From a virus: a stretch of 32,289 nucleotides of DNA. Position 1 is the stretch's first letter. Each line of letters opens with the position of its first letter. Shown one piece after another: positions 1 to 5,378 of the stretch. A program made the translations under genes and the position numbers. Location of the stretch: IMG/VR virus record IMGVR_UViG_3300006802_000305, positions 1-32,289 of that record; one strand, given 5' to 3'. The notes under the pieces are model-generated. The model was not told the origin of the DNA, searched no databases, and worked only from the letters and a program-made list of their open reading frames with translations.

Positions 1-329
1 GAATCTGCCGCCCTGTATTCTTTGCTATCCAGCAGCGACAAGTCGCTCGATTCGTAAATTAAAATGACTAGAGATAGATAGTCTTTGACTTCTTGACTAT
101 TGCAATCGTCAACAGCGCGTGTTGCACATTGTAGAGCAAATTGTCTTTGAAGTTTTTCGAGGTGCTTATATTTTCTTCCAATAACCCAAAGTTTATCTTC
201 TATTGATATATTTTCTAGCTGGAGAAAATCGCAGAGTGTGCCCTCCCATTTGGGGTAGTGTTTTAAATAGTTACGCCACCTATTGCTACAAGGGTTAAAT
301 TGCTTGAGCCATGCTTTATTTATTTTCAT
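1..329 (-). CDS. Alanine-tetrad repeat protein, N-terminal part (continues at the right end)
   Basis: ATG at 329 shares its A with the TAA of the ERF gene (TAATG overlap), so translation is coupled. This part gives 109 codons plus two bases (TC) and runs off the left edge. Adding the G at 32289 makes TCG (Ser), and the frame continues without a break to a TAA at 32034-32036, for a joined protein of 194 residues. The first ~105 residues form a non-repetitive domain with Trp and Cys (MKINKAWLKQF at the start). The rest is a four-residue Ala-rich repeat. The arrangement resembles the phage/bacterial proteins with a Trp/Cys N-domain and AAxx repeats sometimes labelled putative immunity proteins; the function is unknown. 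Coding is confident, the role is not. Confidence 0.85.
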   Translation of the reverse strand, partial: MKINKAWLKQFNPCSNRWRNYLKHYPKWEGTLCDFLQLENISIEDKLWVIGRKYKHLEKLQRQFALQCATRAVDDCNSQEVKDYLSLVILIYESSDLSLLDSKEYRAAD

Positions 330-916
330 TATTTACTCGCCAAATACTTATCCACTTGTGCCACAAAAAGCGCCGCCTGACCTTTAAGATTAGGCAGCGC
401 CTTGAAGTATTCATATGCCCCGGTTAATTGAGCATGTGGAATGTCCTTTAGTTTTTTACCTTTTACAGCGGCAGCGCCGACTGGTGCAACAAACTCTCCA
501 GGATCACCTGTGACAACTACACCGCCGCCCGCTTGATTGGATGCTGTATGCCCCACTGTACTATCGCCATCGTCGTCCTCATCTGCCGTGATACCGAGAA
601 GCGCACAGTAACTATACCGTCTTCCGTATGTGATGGCAGAGCCGTTTTGCTGGTTATTAGGTGTTAAGTTTAAAGGGTAGCTACTGGAGAGCTGCTCGCC
701 TGATTCATGTAAAATAGTTGTTTGAATACAGGTATGACCCTCGTTAAAAACAAGCGGCTGTGTAACAACCAATCCATGCTTTAAGAGTGCAGGCTCTGTG
801 CAGGATAAAACTTCATCCATCGTGGCGTACATAGCGTTGTGCATACCTTTTTTATTTTTCTTAATTGGCCCAAATTCACCCTTGGCCTTAACCAATGCCT
901 TAATTAATTTATCCAT
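329..916 (-). CDS. erf: ERF-family single-strand annealing recombinase
   Basis: This 195-residue protein matches the ERF recombinase family (single-strand DNA annealing, phage genome circularisation and recombination). Seen: YATMDEVL near residues 30-37, the ihESGEqL strand around 69-76, GSAITYGRRYSycALLGI at about 92-109, followed by the acidic ADEDDDGD. These are the family hallmarks. An Ala/Gly-rich linker (~120-160) leads to a Lys-rich C-terminal segment. The start at 916 is chosen because GGGAGG lies three bases upstream; a longer reading from 961 lacks such a site. It is the first gene of the leftward operon. An annealing protein fits a genome that is circularly permuted or has repeated ends. 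Confidence 0.9.
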   Translation of the reverse strand: MDKLIKALVKAKGEFGPIKKNKKGMHNAMYATMDEVLSCTEPALLKHGLVVTQPLVFNEGHTCIQTTILHESGEQLSSSYPLNLTPNNQQNGSAITYGRRYSYCALLGITADEDDDGDSTVGHTASNQAGGGVVVTGDPGEFVAPVGAAAVKGKKLKDIPHAQLTGAYEYFKALPNLKGQAALFVAQVDKYLASK

Positions 917-930
917 ATGCCTCCCAATTA

Positions 931-1026
931 ACCGCGAGAAAGTGCCTATGTGTTTATGCAATCAATAACCCTCAAGGTTAAAAGCAAAATCTCGCGGTAG
1001 ACATGTTATAAAAAATAATTTATGTT
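931..1026. promoter_or_regulatory. Divergent promoter region with a 9-bp inverted operator-like repeat
   Basis: Intergenic between the leftward ERF operon and the rightward HTH gene. ACCGCGAGA at 931-939 and its exact inverse TCTCGCGGT at 990-998 flank 50 bp. Rightward promoter candidate: TAGACA (998-1003), 17-bp spacer, TATGTT (1021-1026), its -35 touching the right arm. Weaker leftward candidate: TTAACC/CATAAA with 17-bp spacing between the arms (minus strand of 953-981). The left arm lies just upstream of the ERF ribosome-binding site. The neighbouring HTH protein is the obvious candidate binder; that is inference. Confidence 0.5.
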
Positions 1027-1052
1027 ATGTAAAACTTTTTTTAGGAGAATTT

Positions 1053-1283
1053 ATGCAGACTGGATACGTCCTTAAAGTTCTTAGGGACTTAGCGGGATTA
1101 AGGCAAAAGGAAGTGAGCGCGGAGCTTGATTGGTACAACGGTAAACTCGCTTATATAGAGACGGGTTATACGGAAGCGACGCCGGATGAGGTGAAGTTGC
1201 TTTTAAGGCTTTATAAGAAAAATAAGGCCGATTTTGAGCTACTGGAAACGGTATTAAGCAAGCTACAGGGCAAGCGCAAGTGA
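1053..1283 (+). CDS. Small HTH (XRE-like) regulator
   Basis: A 76-residue protein with a helix-turn-helix of Cro/C1 type: VLKVLRDLAGLRQKEVSAEL then an LAYIETG recognition-helix end, at about residues 7-37. The rest is a short helical tail rich in Lys/Leu. AGGAG sits seven bases before ATG. It lies directly downstream of the divergent control region with the 9-bp inverted repeat, the usual position of a phage switch or early regulator. The HTH is degenerate relative to classical repressors, so DNA binding is probable but the target is inferred. Confidence 0.75.
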   Translation: MQTGYVLKVLRDLAGLRQKEVSAELDWYNGKLAYIETGYTEATPDEVKLLLRLYKKNKADFELLETVLSKLQGKRK

Positions 1284-1477
1284 GGACAACACAGCAAGAA
1301 CGAATGGAACGACATAGGGAAAGGCTTAAGGTTGTTCACAACATGCTTATTAGTCCCTATGAGCCTAAAATAGTAACCAGGCGTTGCCTTAAATGCGAGG
1401 AAGAGTTTAGGACGCCCGAAAATAAATGGCTCTGCCAAGGTTGCAAGAATACTAACGAATGGAAAGAGCAATACTAA
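1280..1477 (+). CDS. Small zinc-finger protein, GTG start
   Basis: 65 residues starting at GTG, overlapping the preceding TGA (GTGA), so probably translationally coupled. Residues ~36-56 hold CLKCEEEF ... WLCQGCK, a four-cysteine zinc-ribbon-like site typical of very small phage proteins of unknown role. The N-terminal half is basic (RMERHRERLK). An internal ATG (1304) is the alternative start. Directly after its TAA the same frame stays open for 57 more codons up to the next gene; see the entry for 1478-1651. Confidence 0.7.
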   Translation: MRTTQQERMERHRERLKVVHNMLISPYEPKIVTRRCLKCEEEFRTPENKWLCQGCKNTNEWKEQY

Positions 1478-1651
1478 CCAATTCTAACACCCTCGACAAT
1501 CTGGATAAAGACAGAGACAATTAAAGAGTGGCGACTTCTGCCATTCTTCCTTCAAGCAATCTTTGCTAGGCCGATTCCACGGAAGGAATTGGCTGACTCT
1601 AATACTCGGGCTTTGTTGCACTTCTGCAATTTCATTGAAACAATTAAATAA
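1478..1651 (+). other. Open, ATG-less stretch with three hairpins between two genes
   Basis: This gap is open in the frame of the preceding zinc-finger gene for 57 codons and ends in a TAA that overlaps the ATG of the exonuclease (TAATG), as real gene junctions here do. It has no ATG, GTG or early TTG; the first plausible non-standard start is ATT at 1481, without a good ribosome-binding site. The same DNA holds stem-loops TGGC/GCCA (1529-1543), a 9-bp stem 1570-1578/1585-1593 with a six-base loop and one G-T pair, and TTGCA-CTTC-TGCAA (1616-1629). It could be a hidden short gene, a readthrough extension, or a structured RNA leader. Confidence 0.3.
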
Positions 1652-2043
1652 TGAAGCCAAAAATAATTATTTTTGACCTTGAGACTATGCCCAATCTTAA
1701 AGAAGCACTCAAGGTATGGCCTCAACTTTCTCAGTATCCAGGCAAAACACTGAGGGCATCAATAACGTCGATCATCTGTGCCGGATGGAAATACCATAAC
1801 GAGAAGAAAACTCATTGTATAAACGCATGGGATTTTAAAAACTGGAAAACAAATGTGAACGACGACATGGAGGTATGCAAAGCTATCCGTGAAGTCCTAG
1901 AAGATGCCGACGCCGTTGTGACACATAATGGGACAAGGTTTGATTGGAAATACCTTCAAACACGCTTATTGATTAACGGACTAAAACCCCTTCCTAAAAT
2001 TCCTCATATAGACACATGCACGATAGCAAGTAGAAACCTTTAA
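1651..2043 (+). CDS. DnaQ-like 3'-5' exonuclease, N-terminal part (cut by in-frame TAA)
   Basis: RNase H-fold exonuclease of the DEDD class. FDLET at residues 8-12 supplies the first Asp/Glu pair (D9, E11), and VVTHNGTRFDW at 89-99 the next Asp (D98). The frame stops at TAA (2041-2043) after SRNL, then resumes without any shift as FFNNRLDTLGEFL and continues to 2436. In the phage family with this domain plus a zinc ribbon, the corresponding stretch reads roughly FKFNSNRLD, so the TAA sits where a Lys (AAA) would be expected: one base change explains it. No ribosome-binding site is obvious before ATG 1651; it overlaps the preceding TAA. Best view: one gene interrupted by a nonsense codon, a readthrough site or a base error. 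Confidence 0.75.
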   Translation: MKPKIIIFDLETMPNLKEALKVWPQLSQYPGKTLRASITSIICAGWKYHNEKKTHCINAWDFKNWKTNVNDDMEVCKAIREVLEDADAVVTHNGTRFDWKYLQTRLLINGLKPLPKIPHIDTCTIASRNL

Positions 2044-2097
2044 TTTTTTAATAATCGCTTAGACACGCTAGGAGAGTTTCTGGCGGGCGATAGGAAA

Positions 2098-2436
2098 ATG
2101 AAACATGAGGGATGGGACTTGTGGGTGAAAGCGTGGCATAAGGACGCCCAGGCACTCAAAAAGATGGAAAAATATTGCAAGCAGGACGTAAAACTTCTAG
2201 AGAAGTGCTTTACCGCTGTTAAGCCCCTGGTTTCAAATCTTCCCAATCATAATCAATGGAAAAATGAGGCGCAAAGATTAGAGCGAGTGGAGATATGCCC
2301 AACATGCGGGAGCAATTCTTTAAATTCAAACGGGTGGCGTAGAACAAAAACTCAAATTTATAAAAGGTTTGTATGTATGAACTGCGGGTCGTGGTGTCGG
2401 GGTGATGGTCACGATAAAAATGTGAGGGCAATATGA
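2098..2436 (+). CDS. DnaQ-like exonuclease, C-terminal part with zinc ribbon
   Basis: Same frame as the preceding half. It carries GWDLWVKAW, then KYCKQDVKLLEK with the last catalytic Tyr/Asp of a DEDD exonuclease (residues 175 and 179 of the joined protein), then a C-terminal zinc ribbon, CPTCGSNSLNSNGW ... FVCMNCGSWCRG. The weak AGGA three bases before ATG 2098 might allow separate restart, giving a 112-residue fragment, but that fragment would lack the DxE pair and could not be a complete nuclease. Ends in ATGA, coupling it to the next gene. The intact protein would be a processing exonuclease working with ERF and RusA. Confidence 0.7.
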   Translation: MKHEGWDLWVKAWHKDAQALKKMEKYCKQDVKLLEKCFTAVKPLVSNLPNHNQWKNEAQRLERVEICPTCGSNSLNSNGWRRTKTQIYKRFVCMNCGSWCRGDGHDKNVRAI

Positions 2437-2726
2437 ATTGCGACTCACTAAATATTTTAGGCCGTATTGTTCCAGTTAAAATTGGCGAAACTGACGACGG
2501 CAACTGTGGCGAGTATCATAAAAAAGCTATCACCATTATTGACGGCCTATCTGATGAGGATTTTATGGTTACTCTTTTACATGAGGGAGGCCATGCGTTT
2601 TTTGATCGTATCGGCCTTACGGGGCATATTCACAGTACAACCGAAGAGGTTATCGTCGAGGGCTTCGCTACATGGATAACTGAAAACTTTGACATAAGGT
2701 TTAAGAATGAAGGCGGCAGAGGTTGA
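2433..2726 (+). CDS. ImmA/IrrE-like zinc metalloprotein
   Basis: 97 residues with the zincin motif HEGGH at 50-54 (TLLHEGGHAFF) and a downstream helix EEVIVEGFATWITENF (70-85) that would supply the acidic zinc ligand. This pattern (short N-domain beginning ILGRIVPVKI, HExxH, then EExIVExFA) is common in small phage proteins related to ImmA/IrrE peptidases. Such proteins may cleave repressors or only use the fold; no substrate is evident. Starts in an ATGA overlap with the exonuclease. Confidence 0.75.
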   Translation: MNCDSLNILGRIVPVKIGETDDGNCGEYHKKAITIIDGLSDEDFMVTLLHEGGHAFFDRIGLTGHIHSTTEEVIVEGFATWITENFDIRFKNEGGRG

Positions 2727-2835
2727 AAATAGTTGTTTTGTGTTCCTTACAGGTCGCCAAGTAATTATTTTTGGCTGGACGCCAGTGCATATTGAGGCAA
2801 TGGCCAAAACCCTTGAGATAGCGGGCTATCTGTGA
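2707..2835 (+). CDS. Small hypothetical protein (42 aa)
   Basis: ATG at 2707 lies within the end of the metalloprotein gene, and the stop TGA (2833-2835) overlaps the GTG of the next gene. The product (KAAEVENSCFVFLTGRQ...) contains an IIFGWTPVHIEAMAKTLEIAGYL-type tail split here for length; it looks like a compact beta strand followed by a helix. It fills the only gap in a chain of overlapping genes. GGCGG-type purines precede it only weakly. No function can be assigned. Confidence 0.6.
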   Translation: MKAAEVENSCFVFLTGRQVIIFGWTPVHIEAMAKTLEIAGYL

Positions 2836-3026
2836 AAACATGGGTTAAAGTCTTTATATGGAAGGATAAGTTATATACAAGAGTTACCGTGAAAGTATCT
2901 GATAACTATCCCCAATTTCCCGTTTATATATTCTTTAATAAGTCACAATTTAAACTATCCCACGTCCACCCTGTTAAGGATTTCATCTATTATCGGGAAG
3001 TTGTAGATGACCGCCCCAAAAAATAG
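2832..3026 (+). CDS. Hypothetical protein (64 aa), GTG start
   Basis: GTG at 2832 overlaps the previous stop (GTGA), so it is probably translated by coupling. Rich in aromatic residues and Lys (MKTWVKVFIWKDKLYTRV at the N-terminus), predicted mostly beta. No recognisable domain. It closes a run of five overlapping genes; the next gene has its own promoter. Confidence 0.55.
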   Translation: MKTWVKVFIWKDKLYTRVTVKVSDNYPQFPVYIFFNKSQFKLSHVHPVKDFIYYREVVDDRPKK

Positions 3027-3065
3027 GCACCAATCCTGTAATAACTACACGGTAACCATTTAATT

Positions 3066-3109
3066 TTTAGTGGAGCGCATTACTCGGCTATAATAGTGTC
3101 ATAGACACT
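3066..3109 (+). promoter_or_regulatory. Promoter with palindromic operator
   Basis: A perfect -10, TATAAT at 3089-3094, with only a weak -35 (TTTAGT about 17 bases upstream). Immediately downstream is the perfect palindrome AGTGTC-ATA-GACACT (3095-3109), which would cover the transcription start. GGGAGG (3115-3120) and ATG (3125) follow. A poor -35 plus a start-site palindrome fits a regulated promoter for the 3125-4211 genes. Confidence 0.55.
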
Positions 3110-3124
3110 TTATAGGGAGGATAT

Positions 3125-3409
3125 ATGCAAACAAGTAAGTCTAAGAAAATCGAAAAACTATTGAAAGACTACGCTGCCCATTCAGAGGTATTGCGTGAGA
3201 TGCAGAAGCAACAAAAAGAGATGAGACAGGAAATAATCAATAGCATGAGAGAATCAGCGCTATCTTGTGGCGACTATATAGCGGTCCTATCAGATTGCAC
3301 CCGTCAAACACTGGATAAAGACAAGCTAAAAGAGGACTTTGGGCAAGACTTTATTAATAAATACACAACCATTAGTGAATATCAAAAACTGGAAGTCAAA
3401 GCAGCATAA
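3125..3409 (+). CDS. Hypothetical coiled-coil protein
   Basis: 94 residues, strongly charged. Residues 1-40 form a likely coiled coil (KIEKLLKDYAAHSEVL...). The C-terminal half (GDYIAVLSDCTRQTLD, then LKEDFGQDFINKYTTISEY) resembles small phage proteins encoded beside recombination genes, in which a short beta unit precedes a helical FxxKYT-type ending. Role unknown. Excellent ribosome-binding site GGGAGG four bases upstream, under the palindrome-controlled promoter. Confidence 0.65.
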   Translation: MQTSKSKKIEKLLKDYAAHSEVLREMQKQQKEMRQEIINSMRESALSCGDYIAVLSDCTRQTLDKDKLKEDFGQDFINKYTTISEYQKLEVKAA

Positions 3410-3418
3410 GGGGGGTTT

Positions 3419-3751
3419 ATGAGAGCATTAATTGTTTTAATTCTACTATCGGGATGCGCAGGAAATTTAAAAGATGGGCTCTATACAGGTGGTAGCCGTG
3501 AGGTTCAATCGCTACCCAATGAGGTTGAGCTTGGCATGGATAAGAGGACGGTTCGGGAAATTGAAGGCGAACCAGATAGAAAGGCGGCATCGAGGGGCAC
3601 AGAGTATTTTATTTATAACAAAGGCTGGGGTATTGATCGCTACCAGTATTTTGTTAGGTTTATTAATGGCAAGGTAGACAGTTACGGGAGAGTTGGGGAT
3701 TTTGATTCGACTAAAGATGAGAGTGTTAATATCAATATAAAACAGAGGTAA
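3419..3751 (+). CDS. Lipoprotein, BamE/SmpA-like
   Basis: 110 residues with a short lipoprotein signal: RALIVLILLSGC, lipobox LSGC, lipidated Cys at 13. The mature part has the SmpA/OmlA (BamE) pattern: VELGMDKRTVREIEGEPDRK (36-55), then YFVRFINGKVDSYGRVGDF. Such small phage lipoproteins may act at the host envelope, for example in superinfection exclusion; that is inference. Very strong ribosome-binding site GGGGGG before ATG. Encoded in the early cluster, away from the lysis genes, so it is unlikely to be the outer spanin. Confidence 0.7.
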   Translation: MRALIVLILLSGCAGNLKDGLYTGGSREVQSLPNEVELGMDKRTVREIEGEPDRKAASRGTEYFIYNKGWGIDRYQYFVRFINGKVDSYGRVGDFDSTKDESVNINIKQR

Positions 3752-3753
3752 AC

Positions 3754-3918
3754 ATGACAGAAGATGATAAAAAACGAATCAAGCACGCCTTTGAAAATGG
3801 CACCATGACAGAGGTTAACGGCATCTTTTGGGAGATAATCACAAGGGAGCAAAAAGAGAGACTTTATAGTGGGGGTAAGTGTGAGCCGCAAAGAATACCT
3901 AGAATCAAAAATAGTTGA
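3754..3918 (+). CDS. Small hypothetical protein (54 aa)
   Basis: ATG at 3754, two bases after the lipoprotein stop, with AGAGG seven bases upstream (inside the lipoprotein's last codons). The product starts MTEDDKKRIKHAFENG and contains VNGIFWEIITREQKERL. It overlaps the next gene by 38 bases in another frame. No known domain. Its placement and ribosome-binding site make it credible. Confidence 0.5.
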   Translation: MTEDDKKRIKHAFENGTMTEVNGIFWEIITREQKERLYSGGKCEPQRIPRIKNS

Positions 3919-4114
3919 ATATGAAACGCTAGACGAACAACTAACCAACAATCCTGATTGGGTATATAAAAATTGCAGGCGCAAGCTAAAGGATCGCCAA
4001 TTTAGAGAAAAACACGGTAAGACAAGACTTGATAAGGCAATGGAGGATATAAATGGACAACGACTACCAAGACAGACTAAGGGAAATACGTCTAGCAATA
4101 GGCAACGCCAATGA
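3881..4114 (+). CDS. Small basic hypothetical protein, GTG start
   Basis: GTG at 3881 is preferred because GGGGG ends five bases upstream; GTG at 3869 is the alternative. About 77 residues, highly charged (SRKEYLESKIVEYETL near the start, KNCRRKLKDRQFREKHGKTR in the middle), ending in a Gln/Arg-rich tail. No known family. The end overlaps the start of the following gene at 4053. Confidence 0.5.
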   Translation: MSRKEYLESKIVEYETLDEQLTNNPDWVYKNCRRKLKDRQFREKHGKTRLDKAMEDINGQRLPRQTKGNTSSNRQRQ

Positions 4115-4211
4115 GATAGCGCCAACAGATTGGGCAAAAGAGATGTTGGCGTATATCGATAAGAAGGTTAACGAACTACAGAGGGGTGTTAGTGTTCACT
4201 CTCAAGAATAA
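4053..4211 (+). CDS. Small hypothetical protein (52 aa)
   Basis: ATG 4053 is preceded by GGAGG at a six-base gap. The product MDNDYQDRLREIRLAIGNAN... continues IAPTDWAKEMLAYIDKKVNEL, an all-helical, acidic small protein of no recognised family. Its 3' end overlaps the convergent RusA gene by 23 bases, so read-through on either strand would make antisense to the other. Confidence 0.6.
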   Translation: MDNDYQDRLREIRLAIGNANEIAPTDWAKEMLAYIDKKVNELQRGVSVHSQE

Positions 4212-4554
4212 TTTTTCCCTCAACACCCCAAATTTTTTTAACGTCAACATAATGTGATATGTGGCTATCCTCGTCGCACAGCGCGTCTTGAAATGCTTTC
4301 AATAGATTGTCAAGATCAGGTCTTGATTTATGATACTTCCCGTCAAATTCTCTCCGTTTTTTATCGCTCCAGCTTGCGGCCATGGGTAGGACAAAGGTCA
4401 CGCTCAGACGCTCAGAAAGGGTGATATTAGCGCGCTTACAATACTCCCTTAGCTCATTAGCATAGTTGAAATACCGAACCACACAGGGGCGCTTTTTCCA
4501 TTTATCAGACTGTGTCATGCGTGGTTTCGGCACTGGAGAAATTGGGATTTCCAT
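4189..4554 (-). CDS. rusA: RusA-type Holliday junction resolvase
   Basis: 121 residues matching the RusA endodeoxyribonuclease family, which cuts four-way DNA junctions as a dimer. Seen: PKPRMT at 9-14, then RPDLDNLLKAFQDAL at 78-92 supplying the metal-binding Asp pair D80/D82 and Lys86, and the acidic CDEDSHI at 93-99 (D96 or a neighbour as third acid). Length is normal. It is the only leftward gene in the early region. There is no ribosome-binding site; ATG lies six bases after TAGACT, a -10-like box with TTTACT 17 bases further upstream, so the mRNA may be leaderless. Confidence 0.88.
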   Translation of the reverse strand: MEIPISPVPKPRMTQSDKWKKRPCVVRYFNYANELREYCKRANITLSERLSVTFVLPMAASWSDKKRREFDGKYHKSRPDLDNLLKAFQDALCDEDSHISHYVDVKKIWGVEGKIILESEH

Positions 4555-4589
4555 GTAATAAGTCTATTAAAGCAAAGGAGTTAAGTAAA
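4555..4589 (-). promoter_or_regulatory. Candidate leaderless promoter of rusA
   Basis: On the minus strand: TTTACT (4589-4584), 17-bp spacer, TAGACT (4566-4561), six bases, ATG at 4554. The predicted start of transcription coincides with the start codon. The spacer overlaps the ribosome-binding site (AAGGAG) of the divergent homing endonuclease gene. The hexamers match consensus at 4/6 each; the value of the call comes from the same geometry upstream of 9348, 9610 and 14844. Confidence 0.4.
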
Positions 4590-5131
4590 TGGACGATTTT
4601 ATAGAATGGAGGCCAACCGCCTACAGTAGAAGTTATTGGGTTAATACCCTTGGTGACGTAATGAGCATCAATGAGAGAGGCACAAAACCATTAAAACCAC
4701 AAAAGAAATTCAACGGGTATGTGGCCGTAAATCTTTATAATAACAAAAAAATGAGGACATTTAGTATCCATAAATTAGTCATGGAGACTTTTTACCCAAA
4801 TAGACCAGCCGGTAGTGTTATTGACCATATAGATTTTAATAAAGAAAACAATAACATCAAAAACCTAAGGTATGTCACACAGGAAGAAAACCTCAGGCAT
4901 ACAATAGATGCGGGAAGAAAACCTGTTAAAGCTGGGTCAAAATCGCCAGCCAGCAAACTCACTAGGGAGGATGTTTTTAAGGTTGTAATCATGAGAAAGG
5001 CAGGAATAAAGGTGAAGCACATAGCAGATCATTTTACAGTATCACAAACGGTGATCCATGATGTTTTATCTGGAAAAAGCTATAAATGCGAAGGGCAGGA
5101 GTTTAAAGAGAGGTTTTCGAGTCAACAGTAA
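4589..5131 (+). CDS. HNH homing endonuclease (NUMOD4 + HNH_3)
   Basis: 180 residues. Residues 6-45 follow the NUMOD4 pattern (EWRPTAYSRSYWVNTLGDVMS). Residues ~60-105 are the HNH core, with VIDHIDFNKENNNIKNLRYVT and histidines 61 and 80. The C-terminal part (KLTREDVFKVVIMRKAG, then a VSQTVIHDVL helix) is a small DNA-binding helix-turn-helix. This is a free-standing homing endonuclease: it nicks or cuts a specific DNA site and spreads itself, and adds nothing needed for phage growth. Good ribosome-binding site (AAGGAG). It is followed by the longest empty stretch of the early region. Confidence 0.88.
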   Translation: MDDFIEWRPTAYSRSYWVNTLGDVMSINERGTKPLKPQKKFNGYVAVNLYNNKKMRTFSIHKLVMETFYPNRPAGSVIDHIDFNKENNNIKNLRYVTQEENLRHTIDAGRKPVKAGSKSPASKLTREDVFKVVIMRKAGIKVKHIADHFTVSQTVIHDVLSGKSYKCEGQEFKERFSSQQ

Positions 5132-5378
5132 AGAAAAACCCAAGGCGCTTGGCGTGTAAAAATGCGATTATCTGGACTTGAATTTGTTTCTCGGTCACTA
5201 ATCTATTAGGGAATATTTACCGGGAATTGTAAAGAATAGCAGCCAATGATCGGGATAAAATGGACATTTTACTTTTTAAAAATCATCGGCTACTATCTTC
5301 AACACTCATTTTGCAGGCACCAATTTACCACAATCTTTTAAAAATTCAAGTGGCCTGCGTATAAATACGGAGGTTTTT
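5132..5378 (+). other. Intergenic region upstream of the replication gene
   Basis: No credible ORF on either strand. It holds a small hairpin CCAAG-GCG-CTTGG (5140-5152) just after the homing endonuclease, without a T-tract, AT-rich sequence, and TATAAA at 5360-5365 with TTTAAA 17 bases upstream, a weak promoter candidate for the replication genes. GGAGG at 5369-5373 is the ribosome-binding site for the ATT start at 5379. Confidence 0.5.

Noticed and set aside
1529-1629. tRNA gene in the gap before the exonuclease
   Set aside because: The three stem-loops do not form a cloverleaf: no acceptor stem encloses them and no T-loop sequence is present.
1475-2043. Alternative genetic code in which TAA is a sense codon
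   Set aside because: Two in-frame TAA codons are followed by open sequence, but nearly all other long genes contain no internal TAA and many end in TAA at sensible overlaps, including ERF, portal and coat.
2041-2060. Programmed frameshift at the T-run after the exonuclease stop
   Set aside because: Both halves lie in the same frame, so a single shift cannot join them; two compensating shifts would be needed.
4589-5378. Group I intron carrying the homing endonuclease
   Set aside because: No split host gene flanks it and no intron core sequence was recognised; it looks free-standing.
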